64,000 bases of DNA from Todiramphus chloris collaris (GCA_025345505.1 JANVCC010000270.1:4601546-4665545); one strand, 5' to 3'. Counted from the stretch's first letter, positions 13,180 through 25,400 are shown. Notes: generated by a model from the letters alone, not told the origin. Program-made: numbers and translations.

Positions 13180-16100
13180 CTGTTGAAAGATGGGAGAGGG
13201 AGTTAAGAGTCGGGAGGCGAGTCGGCGCCTAAGCGTCAGATCCGTACTCCGAACTAAACCAAACTCAATTTAGTCGTTGTTATGTGCATAGGGTTGCCAC
13301 AATAACTAGGCTCGGTGGACCGGTTATCGGTTCGCTGGCCCGATGCGTTGTTCCCAAGCACTGCATTACAGTAAGAGCGTTTAATGTTGCTTGAGGAGAT
13401 TACATTTAATGCTACTGAGATCTTTAGAAGGACCAGGATTCCCGATGTCAGGTTCGAGACAACTCTAAAGGAGTAAGTCGGATCGTTCCATCCGGAAAAC
13501 TGTGGTATTTGTTTTTCAAATCACGTGGAAGTCATTTTTATTACCCTGCTTCTCACTTAACTACTCGACTCTTAGTAAAATTATTTCCTGCAACACTTTT
13601 ATTATTAGTAACTGAGCGGTTTGACAGCATCGCTGTAACGAGTTTGACAATGGCCAATAAGGCAACAAACCATCTGAACCCTGACTTTATGTAAAGTCTT
13701 CTCGAGGAGGCGGGGTGGGAGGGGGGAGAGTCTATTGTGGCAACCCTACTTAAGTTGCTATGCAGACTCAGCACACATTAATTTCTCTGCAACCTCAGTC
13801 ACCCTTATTAAAAATAAGAAAAAAAAAAACCAACACAGGCGACAAAGGAGTTTAAATAAAGTTCACAAGTGTGGTAAACACAGCAAGAATCACACTTTCC
13901 AAACGAACGATAGTGCAGCTCACTCCGTCACAAGAGGCCATTGAGGGAAGCTACAGAGATGCTATTAAAATCCATAACAGTGACTCCTAAGTACATGTGC
14001 ATCACACTTTTATAAAAGTTTGTAAGGACACGAGGGTCAAACCTGTTTGATTATCAGGCCACTGATGTCCTGTTTTGTGCCAGCTTGTTTATTTCTATGC
14101 AAGACATACAGCATAGAGTTTTTTGGGAGGTGGGCATAGGCTTAAGTCTAAACAGATCTGGTGCTTAACAAAGGCAAAAAAAAAAACAACAAACAGATTT
14201 ACAGCTTAAGAAAGAACCACTCTGAACAGATCAGTACACACACTTTCCCATCATCATCAGGTCACAAAACTTGCTTCCTTGGCTTGTTCACTTAGCCCTT
14301 CAGCTTTGCAAATTGGCTGTGTCCTTCTCTTAGCACACAAGTGTACATACAAGTTCATCTCATCGTTGTATTTTATCATACTATAGGATTTAAAAAAAAA
14401 ATAATTCTCATTTTACGTTCATAACCCTCTCTGCATCTGGATTTCCACAGAAAAAGTCCTTCATCTGTGCAGCTCCTTTCCAGTCAATGACTCTTTATAA
14501 ACCCGTGCAAAACTGTTTGTGCAGATTTAATACCATTTCATACTGAACTTTTACAGACAACTCCACAAACTGCCCCAACCTTTTAGCACAGATGAAAATT
14601 GCGAGGGTAAAAACTGTCCTCTTTTCTCCAAATTCAAGATTTAGGGTATTTGTTTGTTTGTTTCATTTTTAAAATAGTATCAAGATTTACTTCAGCGGTC
14701 AACAAGGAAACACCTCAATCAGAAGGGAAACTGTCAACTAGATTGAGAGCAAAACATAGTTTCAAGTAAGTGAGAGTCAGGCTTCAGAACAGCCTAGAGG
14801 GTTTTTTTAAGAAAAAAAGAGCTCAGTTCATTGCACAGAATATTAGCAGAGAGAAATGTTCTGTGTTTAAGACATGAACACCACAACCATAAAAACCCAA
14901 CACGTCAATGAAATTAATTTCCTACTGTGTGGAGAAAAAAAAAACCCAAACACCCCACACATACACACAAAAACAAGGTGAAAAAAAAAAAGACAGAGAG
15001 AAAGGAAAAGAAAACCCCAAAATAATAATAATAAAGAATAATAATAATAAATAAAAATAATGAATAATAAAAAAACCCAAACAAAACCAAGAACAAAGTG
15101 TGACGAATAGCTAATAGGGATGGGGAAGGGCAGGAAAACATAAACCAAAAGGGTAAGTTGGGTTTTTAACACTCACCTACTTTATGAAGTGCTTAGCCAG
15201 AAGTGCATGTGAAGCATACTTAAGCTGGCTCTGTGCATTTAAATACACATCATTACCTGAGCTCTCCATACAAAATGGATGAGCATGAACGAGCGTTTTC
15301 TATTGTCACCAATCAAATACAATCCTACTAACACCACGGTTTTGAAGTAGTTAATGAAAGAGTATCTAATGAAAATTTCAAAGTATTAACGAGAGAGCAA
15401 TATCACCAAATTTGATGTCACCAAGAGCCCCTTCAGCACCACGAAGAGTCCATTTCACACCACATCAAAGGAATCTTTACATACAGCATTTATCACAGAG
15501 AGTAATCCTAACAGAAGGGACAGTAAGCAAACTCATTGAGCTCCTTGTGTTGACTTGAACTGATGTTACTAAGTTTTTTTCTGAAGACATCAGGACATTT
15601 GGCCATATCCTTGAGCAAGACAGAAAGATACATGTGCTCCCACTTAAACTCTTGTGACTTGTTTTATTTAAGCCAAGAAACTAACAGGTGGCGAAGTTAT
15701 GAAACACGAGCTGTTTGCCACATCTTACCCTACAATAAACATAAACCCTGTGCAGGCTCCTCGCCACCGTGCCATTTCACACATGCTGATTGACAGCAGA
15801 AGCTGCAGTGGGGCTATTTTTGATCATCTGTCATGCTACAACTGTTTTGAGTCGAGTAAAGTGGCTTTATATGGCTAAAATACATTTCTACCTACTGCAG
15901 AGGCCAGCACGTGTAGGTCTCGGCCGCTCAGAACTCTGCTCTGTTTAATGCCCTGTCAGGCCATAAGCTGAAAAAGCAAGTCCCACTTACCCTAGCTATC
16001 CTTAGCATCCTTCATTTTAAACAAAAGCTGTTCCTCTACTTTTGAAAGTAAGCGTGTGAGAATTATACCTAGTTTAAGCTTTCTCTCCTGGCAGTGGTTT

Positions 16101-19100
16101 TTATTTTGGAATGTGTATGTACTGTTCTACACTGTAGCAATGAAGGAGAAGGGAAGCTGCATTTAAATTCAGCAGTGTCGCTCTGGGATATTCAACACTG
16201 AATGACCTACACTCCTGCCATGTGCCTCAAGACCTTCACTGCTGTTACAACAGAAGATCTGTGTTTAACTACGGCCTCAAAAATAATCCCGTGAGCAGTA
16301 ATAAAGTGAAAGCGACTTGTTTCAAAGGAAAGAAAGGTTGTTCTAGGCTAAGACAGAGAGCTGAGGTGTAAAGTTCAGCAGCAGTAGCACCTCACTGATT
16401 TTCAACATTCACTTCTTGTGCGCGCAGGTACTTTGAACAGAATGTTTTGCTTTGGCCCTTGCATGGCATCATCTGGTTCTGTAAGCGTAATTCAAGAGCA
16501 GATCTTCACCAATGCACAGCTTTCCTTACAGCAGAAATAGGTTAGGTAAAGATCAAGACCCTTAATATGCTTCCTGTGCCTGATATCGTTAAGAGGACGT
16601 TTGGCATTCTGCAGGTTAACTTCTGACTGTTCCAGCTTCATTCCCTCTTCCCAGATTATCCATAGTCTAGTATTATACAAGTCTTTTGATCATAAACTCA
16701 AGAGGGTTTTTTCTTCTAAGAAAAGCAGAATTGCCTGACTCTTGGAAGTTAATACCAAACAGGTAGTAGAAGCTGACTATTTGATAACGAACTTAATAAC
16801 TTTGGGTTTTACTCTGGTCTTGCTAGAAACAGTTGGAATGTTCTCATTTTGATTGAGGTGAAAGTTTTAGACAGGAAATAAAGGGAAAAAAAATGTTTCC
16901 AACAGAGTAAGTCATATCCTACCCCAACACCACTGTATAACCCCGTATTTTCCCACCAAAATTAATGTAAAAATTACATAAACAAAATGAGAAAAGCTAT
17001 CTTAGGAGGCAAAGCATCTTCCTCCTTCATAAATTCCTATTGAATTCAGAGATAGTATTGTAATAAACAGTCCTGAGAACAGAGCTGTGTAGATAACCAG
17101 TCCTGTGATCAAACAGCTCTCTGTGAAACACACCAACAGTAAGACAGAGCCTGAATGTGAAGAGCAGGGAGAAATGTTCTTTGGTGGATGAATTGACCTC
17201 AGCAGAAAGGAATAAAGAAAACCCCTCAGCGTTTTAAATGTTTCATGCATTGAAGATAACCTGCTTCTGGCTTCCTCCATCACAACAATGCTGTGCTTAT
17301 TTCAGAATATTGTACTTCTGCAGCTTCTCAGTGAAAGTAATTTAACATAACCCAGTTATTTTAAGTTTCTTGTTTGATAGGTGGGGAACCGTATCAAAAC
17401 CCTGCTGCCCGTACCAGAATATGGCAGCACCTCTCTCATCTGGCCTCTGGTAGGAAAAAAATATAATCAAACCCACCAAACATTTGGAAGTGTTTCGTGT
17501 GGATTAGCAGAGCACTGGTAGTGAACCGTCACTCCGCAGCGCATTAGTGACGTGTACTTTCACAAAGTGCAGCTGCACAGGAGGAAGAAAGGCCTGAAGG
17601 TGACCATACATTTCAGAGCAATCCATGGAATGTCCTCTTAAGAGTGAACTCTGCAATGAAAGCAGATGCAAGTAAGCCCTGAAACAACCACTCTTGTCAA
17701 GAAATATAGTGAATGAACATTCATCCTAAAGAATGCTGTTCTTCTCAAGCTGAACAGCAGCTTTTCCTTTAGAAAAGGTACAGGTCGTTGGAAATTTTTG
17801 GGTGGAAGCAAGATTAGTGATCTCCTTTGTTTGCTCACAGAAAAAGGAAGGCAGAAGCCAAGGATTAAAAGTGACCCATTTCATATATACACAACCCTGC
17901 GACCAACATTCCTTTTCTTCAGATTTATGTACATTGCATTAGAAATAAAACCTTATTTAGCCTGCTGCAAGAATTTCCCTGACCTAAACACGACTTACAC
18001 GATCTGTTGTTGGTTCTGGGTAAGGAAAGCAAGAACGAGCCCTACATTTGCATGGTCCTTTTAGCAAGAGATTGCCACAGGTTCTCCCTTTCTGTTGTGC
18101 TCAGCAAGAACCCAGTCTCTCCACGGCCGGTCCCCGGGCAGTCCACTGGTTCCTCTTTGCAACAAGGGCTTTAACAGCTCTGGAGATAATGCACTCCGCC
18201 TCCTGCCTACCTGAGCACAGGCAGCATAAACTGATCGCTCTGTGTACACTGTCGTCTCCTCACACTTCAAAGAAGTCGAAGAAAATACAGTAGAGAATAA
18301 GCATAAGAAGGAAGGAAACCCAAACCCAAAAAGTTTTCCATGGCCTCCCCACAGGTCTCTGAGGAATCAGCATTCTCTTTTAAAGGGATGGCAAATTTCT
18401 ACGAAAACTTTTTCCAACAGTTTTGAAGACGGGAACTGTTTCTTACTGCTCTGACAAATGGAATTACCAAGAAGCTATTGTTGATAACAACAGATAGGTG
18501 CCATATTCTAAAGCTATCCTAGCCAAAGGAAACACAGTCGTGACGCGTTTTCCCTGCTTCATTGTTAGCTTACTCATTAATTAGCAAAATGCATTGTTTT
18601 GCAATGAGTTTCTCAGTCAGTGTGCATTAGTGAAGTGACACTGTATGGAAAGTTTAAAGCAGACTTCACCTCCTAATCATATGCCTAGAAGAAGCAAGAG
18701 TTAGATCTAATTAGGAATTGTGTACTCGGGCACAGGAGAGATGCGCTACAGATTAAGGACAGGTTGAAGAAAAAAAAAAATAATCTCAAATTAGAAAGCC
18801 CAAATGGACGCACATTGTTAATAAGGAGCTCCACACCCCTCCCAAGAACAAACCCCCTCAAAAAATTATGAACATGCAAGCAATACGTTGATTCACTTAA
18901 AAATCAAGAAGTCACACAATTTAGCACTCACTACAAAATACGGTTAAAAAAGTCACAGGCTACAGCTTGAAAGCAAGAAAAAAAAAAAAAAAAACCAGTC
19001 CCTTTGCTCCCCCATGGCAAAGTCACTCCTCAACAACAACAAAATCAAAAAAGACCCCCCCAAAAAAACTTTCACTACAGCTCTTTCAATTAAATAAAAG

Positions 19101-21730
19101 CACACAGTTTAGCTATCAACACCACTTCATTACTGTAATAAATAAATAAAATAAAAAAAGCACACGGAGGTCTATTTACTATATGAAAAAAACATACATG
19201 CATCGTTAATCACCATTTTAGCTTGTTTGTGTTTGAGTCTACTGGTTACAGAGTTTAATTCCAAACAGAACTATTCCACCTCTTATCATCATATCCTTCT
19301 GATCAGTTATCTTAACTGTAAACGATCCCTGTCAGATTAGAAAGAGATAAATAACATTGAGTCAAGCTGAAAAAAGAGAAATGGGGCACAGCAATCTTGC
19401 ATCAAGTCATACCTCCTTGTTTTATCATAGGGTCATACGGGACTGGACCGCTTAGGTGGAGGGGACACGTCCCACACAACTTGACTCAGCTGCGGCATTT
19501 CCAGCATGACCGACAAGGTGAGCGTGTTTACGGGCATACATTTATAAGTCTGAGAACTTCAGCACTGCTGTTGAGTTTATAAGGCTGCTACTGCAAAGAG
19601 GCTTTCAAGGACCATACTTTTTTCTTTCCTTTTTTTTTAAAAAAAAAAAGAAACCAAGATTTTTTCCTCCCCTGTTTGAGGTCCCACTGAACACACTTAC
19701 CCAAAAGGCCTCTGTATGAGAGCTGGATGAAGCTGCTGGACACCAAAGGCAAAACCTACCAACAAAAACACATCACATGCTCTGTATGGGTGTTCTTTTG
19801 GCCACTTATTTATACTATACACACACACACAAACGCAGAGTAACAGCCTTCGCTACGAGCCTCCAGTGACAATGGCTGGAAGGCTGTAGAGTCCCAAATC
19901 AGAAAGCAAAATGTATCAGTCTAGATACACACACACGTGCACGCAGAGCTTCAACCTGTAAAGCACAAGTTTTCCTATAGCTGTGTAGAAGAACATCTTC
20001 TTTTAAAGAACAAGCACAAGGTTTTCATTGATGTTTTATTTCGTGCTCCATTCTGGATGCTGTCTGGAGCCTCTGAAGGATTGATTGTGTGGTACTTGCT
20101 ATTCATCAGTGTATTTGTGTGCATTCTACAGACTTCGAGTCATCTCTGCTCATGAGGACTTAGCGTGGGGGTCAAATCCTAACTTCATGTCTGTTCTTCA
20201 AGCACCCAAGCATAAACAAACCCCTTCTTTCCTTGGTGGGCTCTTAATGACTCGCACAAGTGTTCCTCGTGCTGAGCCCAGGGGAATTGGGTGCAGGCTC
20301 CCGTAGGGCACAAACGTGCAGACCCTCTGCGCTCCTGCTGCAAAGCAGCAGTTTGGGAAGTGGCCCGGACATCAGCTTGGCTCAGATGTGGTCTTAGGAA
20401 GAGCCGTTTCATTTTAAAGCCTGCATAATAGCTCCCATCTGTTTGAGGAGCTTGCGTTAAGATATTGTTTGTATTAATAAGACCGCACGCATTGGAAGCG
20501 ATTCGTTCCTAGGCCAATCTTTCCCTGCAGTGATACTGTAAATGGTCAGCACCGCCACATTCCCAGCACTAGGAATAACCAATGAAGTGTCTGAGCTGTG
20601 CACGTCTTCCCAGGGAACTGTAGGTATTTTATTTCTGGCTGCTTTTTGCTTTTTAAATAAGGCACATGTACAAAATAGACAGAAAGTTACTACAGGCTGC
20701 ATTTCAAATGCAAAACCCCAAAGCACACCCCAACACTGAGTCACTGAGCGTACTTCAGGGAAGCACAGGGCAACACTACCTTTTTTTTAAAGTTCTAGTT
20801 TCTCCAGAAACTTGAGGTACAGACAGAAAAGCCACCCAGGGCCGCATCCTCACCTGGCTGCATTATCCGCGGCTTGGCACCCAGGTACGCCAGGTTCACG
20901 TTGGCTTTCCTGCCATCGATGATGGGGTTGGGGTCTTTACAAGCCCTTTCAGCAGCAGCTCTGTCAGCCATGGTGACCTTAACGGGCGATGCTGCGCGTT
21001 AGATCCCGTTCCGCGGGGCAGGGGAAGCCTCTCGACCACCGACCGCGGGCGGCGCCGGGGGCCAGGGCAGCCGGGGAGGCGAGAGCCACTCGCCCCGATC
21101 CTCGCCCGCACAGCCAAGCCGAGCCGAGCCGAGCCGAGCCGAGGCGGGCAGCGGGGAGGGCGGAGGGCGCGGGCCGAGCCCCGCCGCCGGCAGATAACCC
21201 CCGGCGCGGCCGTATCAGCGAGCAACAGGCGCCGGCACCGCGGAGAGAGGAGGCAATTCCCCCCCCCCCCCACTCCCCCAATCTTCTTTTTGCCTCGCTC
21301 CAAACTCCCCAGCAGGGAAAGAAAAACAACAAAAAAACCCAACAACAAAACAAAACAAAAAACCGCACAAAAAAAAACCGGAGAAAAGCGAAAAAGCCAA
21401 ATTGCCCGATACCCCCCGGCCCGTCCCCGGAGCACGGGGCTGCCCGGCTCCTCGCAGCAACCCCCGCCGAAGTTTCTTTCTCCGCGCTGCCCACGCACTC
21501 GCCCACCCGCCCCCTTCCCCGGGGACCACCCCTCCCCGGCCGCCGCTCGCCCCGGCACTTACAAAGCCGTATCCCCGGGACTTGCCCGTCTGCCGGTCCG
21601 TGATGACCACCGCCTCCTCGATGTCCCCGAAGACCTCGAAGTACTTGCGCAGGCTGGAGTCGGTGGTGTGGTAGGGCAAGCCCCCGACGAAGATCTTGGT
21701 GTACGTCGTGTCCTTCTGCGTCGTGTGCAT
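12846..21730 (-). CDS. RBM24: RBM24, RNA-binding motif protein 24 (four coding exons)
   Basis: RBM24 is a single-RRM RNA-binding protein of heart and skeletal muscle. It binds GU-rich RNA, promotes muscle-specific exon inclusion and modulates mRNA stability (family knowledge). Joining the four minus-strand exons gives 681 nt, or 226 residues plus stop. The RRM occupies roughly residues 11-88, with RNP2 IFVGGL at 13-18 and RNP1 KSRGYGFV at 50-57. RNP1 is split by intron 1 between F56 and V57. A short linker ([20 protein letters not shown]) follows, then an Ala/Tyr/Gln-rich low-complexity tail with several poly-Ala runs, ending QLQTDRMQ. All three introns are GT-AG, with phases 0, 1 and 2 in order. 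The start at 21730 has an A at -3 and gives the [18 protein letters not shown]-terminus I know from vertebrate RBM24. The related paralog RBM38 is less likely because of this N-terminus and the long alanine-rich tail. Human RBM24 is about 236 residues, so the shorter poly-Ala runs explain most of the difference. Confidence 0.98.
13291..13304. repeat. Left arm of a 14-bp perfect inverted repeat in RBM24 intron 3
   Basis: GGGTTGCCACAATA at 13291-13304 is the exact reverse complement of TATTGTGGCAACCC at 13733-13746. The arms are 428 bp apart, in the part of intron 3 nearest exon 4. Paired in the pre-mRNA, they would close a loop about 110 nt upstream of the last exon. No function is known to me. 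Confidence 0.85.
13733..13746. repeat. Right arm of the 14-bp perfect inverted repeat
   Basis: This is the partner of 13291-13304, with 14 of 14 complementary bases. A G/A-rich stretch (13706-13730) lies immediately to its left. Confidence 0.85.
14930..15075. repeat. A-rich region with (AAT)n microsatellite in RBM24 intron 3
   Basis: Poly-A runs at 14935-14944 and 14980-14992 are followed by AATAATAATAATAAAGAATA-type repeats at 15020-15070. The long Phe/Leu-rich minus-strand frames here are a composition artefact. Confidence 0.88.
19701..19755 (-). CDS. RBM24: RBM24 coding exon 3 (55-nt small exon)
   Basis: This 55-nt exon completes G98 and encodes [17 protein letters not shown] plus two bases of G116. 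It is too short to appear in an ORF list. It was found by looking for the expected peptide between exons 2 and 4, and is confirmed by an acceptor reading TTGGTAG immediately before it and a donor GTAAGT at 19700. Skipping it would shift the frame, because 55 is not divisible by 3. Confidence 0.96.
20854..20977 (-). CDS. RBM24: RBM24 coding exon 2
   Basis: This 124-nt exon encodes residues 57-97 plus one base of G98. It begins [12 protein letters not shown] and ends AKPRIMQP, completing RNP1 and the C-terminal half of the RRM. The acceptor AG is at 20978-20979 and the donor GTGAGG starts at 20853. The sequence matches the known family without gaps as I remember it. The intron that follows (19756-20853, 1098 bp) shows nothing I can name. 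Confidence 0.97.
21563..21730 (-). CDS. RBM24: RBM24 coding exon 1
   Basis: This exon encodes residues 1-56, including RNP2 and the first half of RNP1, ending SRGYGF. The donor GTAAGT starts at 21562 and the phase is 0. The ATG at 21728-21730 sits in GGAAG-ATG-C context. The frame stays open for 14 more codons upstream, but only to a GTG, so no upstream ATG competes. The exon sits inside a strong CpG island. The intron that follows (20978-21562, 585 bp) is GC-rich, with four GAGCC repeats on the plus strand at 21121-21140 and a C-tract near 21258-21270. Confidence 0.97.
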
Positions 21731-21857
21731 CTTCCGCCCGGCCCTGCGCGCCGCGCCGCGCTCTGAACCCACGCGTGGCCGCCGGGGCGTGCGGGTCCTG
21801 CGCGGCGAGACCCGCTGCCAGAGTCAGCCCCGCTCTTTTGGGGTTTTTTTCCCTTTT

Positions 21858-21901
21858 ATTTATTTATTTAGTTAATTAATTAATTTTTTTAATTTTTTTT
21901 T
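21858..21901. repeat. AT-rich simple sequence (TTTA/TTAA) within the CpG island
   Basis: About 44 bp of TTTATTTATTTA followed by TTAATTAATTAA and a T-run stands out sharply against its GC-rich surroundings. It lies about 130-170 bp upstream of the RBM24 start codon, so it may lie in the 5' UTR or core promoter. Confidence 0.8.
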
Positions 21902-22203
21902 TCCTCCTCCTCTCGGCACCCCTCCCAAGTTTTCCCCCCCCCGCCACCCAGTTACAATGCAATTCCCTTTTGCCTTTGCAAACCCAGCTTCCTCCTCCTT
22001 CAAGAGCGCAGCCCCGCAGCCTCCGGAGGTTTTGAGGTAGGTACCGGCAAAAGGAGGCGGGGAGGCCGGGCAGCAGCCAGCCTGGCGGCCGTAGCGCTGG
22101 AAACGAGCAGATGCAGCAGCTGGAAGAGAAGCGCAGGGCCTGGGCGCTTGCAACTGAGTGGCCTCCCCCCCCCCTAAAAGCCACCGGGTCGGGCACTCTC
22201 GGT

Positions 22204-22229
22204 TCCTCCTCCTCCTCCTCCTCCTCCTC
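22204..22229. repeat. (TCC)n microsatellite in the RBM24 CpG island
   Basis: This is a polypyrimidine/polypurine trinucleotide run of about eight units immediately left of a GC-rich stretch. Its reverse strand (GGA)n can form G-rich structures. Confidence 0.9.
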
Positions 22230-22293
22230 GCAGGGGCGGGGACGGCGGCGGGGCGGACCCCGCGCTCGGCCGCGGCCCAGCCGGGGCTGACAC

Positions 22294-22314
22294 CCAGCTG
22301 TTGGCAACAGCTGG
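22294..22314. promoter_or_regulatory. Palindromic paired E-box upstream of RBM24
   Basis: The 21-bp palindrome has 9-bp arms (CCAGCTGTT and AACAGCTGG) around a GGC centre, so two CAGCTG E-boxes face each other. CAGCTG is a preferred site of MyoD/myogenin-type bHLH factors, and RBM24 is expressed in muscle. The site lies about 570 bp upstream of the start codon, near the far edge of the CpG island. The regulatory role is inferred. Confidence 0.5.
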
Positions 22315-22470
22315 ATCCCCCCCGCCGAGCGGCGGGAGCCGGCCCTCCGAGCTGCCAGTCACGGGGGCTGCCCCCGCAGCGTCCCGCGGGGAGGCTCGGT
22401 GCCCTCTGGGGCAAATAGGAAGTGCCAGGAGGAAGGGTCTTGTGGGGTCACCGCTGCCCAGGCAGCCAGA

Positions 22471-25400
22471 GAGCTCGCGGGCAGAGCTGGCTCAGGTCCT
22501 CAAATGTTTCGATCCCTCCCCGAAGGCTTGCGGTGCAACCCCTGCCACCCTTACTTAGCTCTCTCCCCAGGCTAGCAAAGCTACAGTGCCAGGGCACTTC
22601 CATTGTTGTTGTTGCGGTGATGATGGTGGTTGTGGCTCTTGTTATTGGTTTGGACACAGGGTGAAAAAAAGCTGGTGAAGCCACTGCCCTTGTTTTTCTC
22701 CTCTCTTGTTGCCTCTGCCCTGTGCTGGGACTGGGAAGGATGAAGAGGAACAAAGAGAAAGGAACGTCTGTGTGACATGGAGAGGCAGAGGACTGTGAGA
22801 GTTGGGGGAAAGGGAGACTCACAGGGAGACAGGAAGGATGGGAGGAAGGTTGAAGATTGGGGAAAACAGATGTGCACATGTGTGTTGAGTTTTAAACCAT
22901 TCCCTTGTGGTCCCAAAGTCTTGATAAATGCTGGTGTCTCTTTTTCCTCTTTCTCCTACTTCCACTGTCTGTTAGACTTTTTCCTGGGAAGTCCTTTTCT
23001 CCCTTAGAAAAAAAAAGCAATGCATCAGTTGGACTTTCTCAAAGATTTTCAGCCCTTCTTGTACCAGATGTTAATCACAATGACAACACTTAGCCCTAAA
23101 CTTAGGCACTGCTTGCCTGTATCTGACCATGCCCCCATTTGATTTCTTCAGCACTCATTGTCCCAGTTCTAGTGGCATGTTCAATACTAGGCCATGCTGT
23201 CACGAAACCCTCCCTGATCCTTCAGACTCTCCAGATTAAATCATTTGGTTTAATGTGTTAGGACTAACTCAGGCTGAAGCCTGAGTTGAAGTCTCAGCCT
23301 AGCTGAACCCTAGCAGGATACAGACATAACTGTTGCTTTTCAGCTCAAGCTATGACAAGCTGTTAACCTTGGTCTGCACCCAGTTAGGCCAGCTAACTCT
23401 ACCCTAAAATTTATCCCAGCATGGCTCTCGTGTTGGTCTGGAGCGTGGTGTTAAACCTGTCGCTCCCCCTGCTCCTGTTCCAAGGGCTGATAGTTATCTT
23501 AAACTCTGGCCCAGTGACCTGCACTTTAATACTAGCACAGCTAAGGGTGTCGGTGCTCAGTAGAGCACTGCAGCTCAGAAACTGCCTAGAAGTACATTTA
23601 ATTTCTCAGCCCCTGTGGACCTGAAAGGTGAACTTCACCTAAAATCCATCATAGCCCATCCCATCTCCTTTCCCTTGCTGTGCCCAGCACTCCTGCGTGT
23701 CTCCTGGCATCTGCAGGAATGGTGAATTAGTCCAGTTCCACAGTCGTTACACAGACTCCTGTATTAAGGACAGAAAAGCATCACTTGGCTACCCCAGAAC
23801 TAATTGCAGGTGTATTTAGGAGTTTGCCTCCTTCAGCCCAAGTGGAGGATTGATGACTTTGACAGACCCAACTCCAAACCCTAGCCCTTTGGTCTAACAG
23901 CAACAGCAGGTCATCCAGGATCCAGAAACAAGCCCTAACTTTCCACATCTATGTCCCGACACAGGACAAACTTCTTGCTCTGAGGTAGGGTTTGTCAGGC
24001 AGCCCTTGCCCTGATCTGAGTCCTTCTGTCATGAATCTGAACACAACCACAATACCATTCTTAACTTGAGGCCCAGGGTGCATTTCTTAATAAAACCCCC
24101 CCAGCTTAGTTCCCTCTGCGCAGTCTCGCTAGTACTGCCCCTCTTGTTTGATACTCTCTAGAGCACTGAGATGGTCACACAGTTCTGCATCCAGTTCTGT
24201 CTCAGGCTTTGTCTCTGTCCCTATTTCAAACACTGACTGTAGCCTTCACACAAGGACTGTTACTGCTGGGATCCAAAGCATGTACAGTACATTTCCAACC
24301 TGCTCTGGCAGGCTAACACATCCTCTTTTCTAAAAGCAGAAGCGACCCTGGCCATTGACAGCTCAAAATATATCCAGTGAGCTACGCTACAACCACTCTA
24401 CTACTGTCCTAGTGTCCTCCATTGGAGATGGCGATCCCAGTTCATTTCAGGAATAAATACAGTTCTCCAGCCCTTTCTTTCCTCTAACCCAACTGTATCA
24501 CTAACACTACCACACGAAGAGAACCCCTGCTCTTGAGGGGTAATGCCTCACAACTCAGTTTTACCTTTCATCATCATCAGCATCAGACCTCTTCGTACTC
24601 TGGTCGTCCTGACAGAATCAAGAGTACAACCAACACAGGCCTCTGACTCTTGGGTGGATGATCTTTCCTATCTTATGACCAAATTGGAGCTGATTTGGTG
24701 CTACCAGCACCAATATATATACATATTACTTCAGCAGCCCTCAGAAATAAAAGCAGTTTTCAACTGTTTCTCAGTCTTAATCATCCATCACTTCAGGTTT
24801 ATCCAAAGAGAGGTGACCCCTGTCATATGGAAATGAATTAAAGACCATTAGAACCAATGTTCAGGGTTTTATTGTATACTCCTCTCCTAAACCATGTGTT
24901 AACTCCAAATTTTAGGCTAGTCTTAGCCCAAAGGAGCTGACCATAACACCCCAGAAGGGCAGTTCTTTCAGATGACACCCGTTCTGGATAGGTTCTGGCC
25001 TGATAAGGGTTTGTGTCCTCGTGCTGGGGCTGGTGTTCCACGAGGAAGCTTGGAGATTGAGGCTCATCTGTAGGACCTGCAGGTACCCCAGGAAACTGAT
25101 GAAACTGGATGAATTCTGAGATGAGGATAAGCCTAGAGTTCGCTGTTGGTTGGACGGTGTTTACCTGGCTCTGTTGGATGCATGACTCAGTTTGCTGTCA
25201 GGCTGATGGGTTTGATGATTTAAAGGCATGAACTGTACAGCATCTGTCGTGCTGCAGGGACCTCCGTGGGCAACTTCACCAGTCATTATCCCACTTACTT
25301 CAGATAAAAGGTATTTTGTGTTCTGGGATGGGTCAGCAGGAAGACTCGCTGCTGAGGATCCGGTCGTGGCTTTGGAATGCAAGTGTGGAACAAAGACATT

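Larger units (their letters stand above)
13180..19700 (-). other. RBM24: RBM24 intron 3 (6.5 kb)
   Basis: This is the long last intron. The first kilobase next to exon 4 (about 13180-14000) is unique, balanced-composition sequence that includes a perfect 14-bp inverted repeat. Farther in there is an A-rich microsatellite stretch at 14930-15075, poly-A runs near 18770 and 18977, and short AC runs at about 19810 and 19925. I see no transposon fragment or exon. Such clean introns near vertebrate developmental regulators often contain conserved enhancers or splicing elements, but I cannot measure conservation here. Confidence 0.7.
20985..22470 (-). promoter_or_regulatory. RBM24: CpG island and promoter region of RBM24
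   Basis: This is a dense CpG and GC-rich block covering intron 1, exon 1, the 5' UTR and about 0.7 kb upstream. It is typical of a vertebrate developmental gene promoter. It is interrupted by an AT-rich patch (21850-21901, TTTA/TTAA repeats) and includes a (TCC)n run at 22204-22229. The transcription start cannot be fixed by eye, and no convincing TATA box was seen. E-boxes (CAGCTG) occur at 22117-22122 and, in a palindrome, at 22294-22314. Confidence 0.85.

Noticed and set aside
12849..13232. Plus-strand 127-codon frame opposite RBM24 exon 4
   Set aside because: It is the Gly/Arg-rich shadow of the poly-Ala coding strand.
20896..21558. Long minus-strand frames through RBM24 intron 1
   Set aside because: They result from reading through intron 1 in GC-rich DNA. 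The exons on both sides have perfect splice sites and family matches.
20989..21766. Plus-strand frames of 158-204 codons antisense to RBM24 exon 1
   Set aside because: They are Pro/Arg/Ala-rich products of CpG-island composition, with no family resemblance.
21215..21772. N-terminal extension of RBM24 upstream of the chosen start
   Set aside because: The frame is open for 14 codons before the ATG at 21730, but the first codon there is GTG at 21772, not ATG. The family N-terminus begins at 21730.
21872..22414. Minus-strand frames of 143-180 codons in the RBM24 promoter
   Set aside because: They are GC-driven, contain translated (GGA)n repeats and AT-tract lysines, and resemble no protein family.
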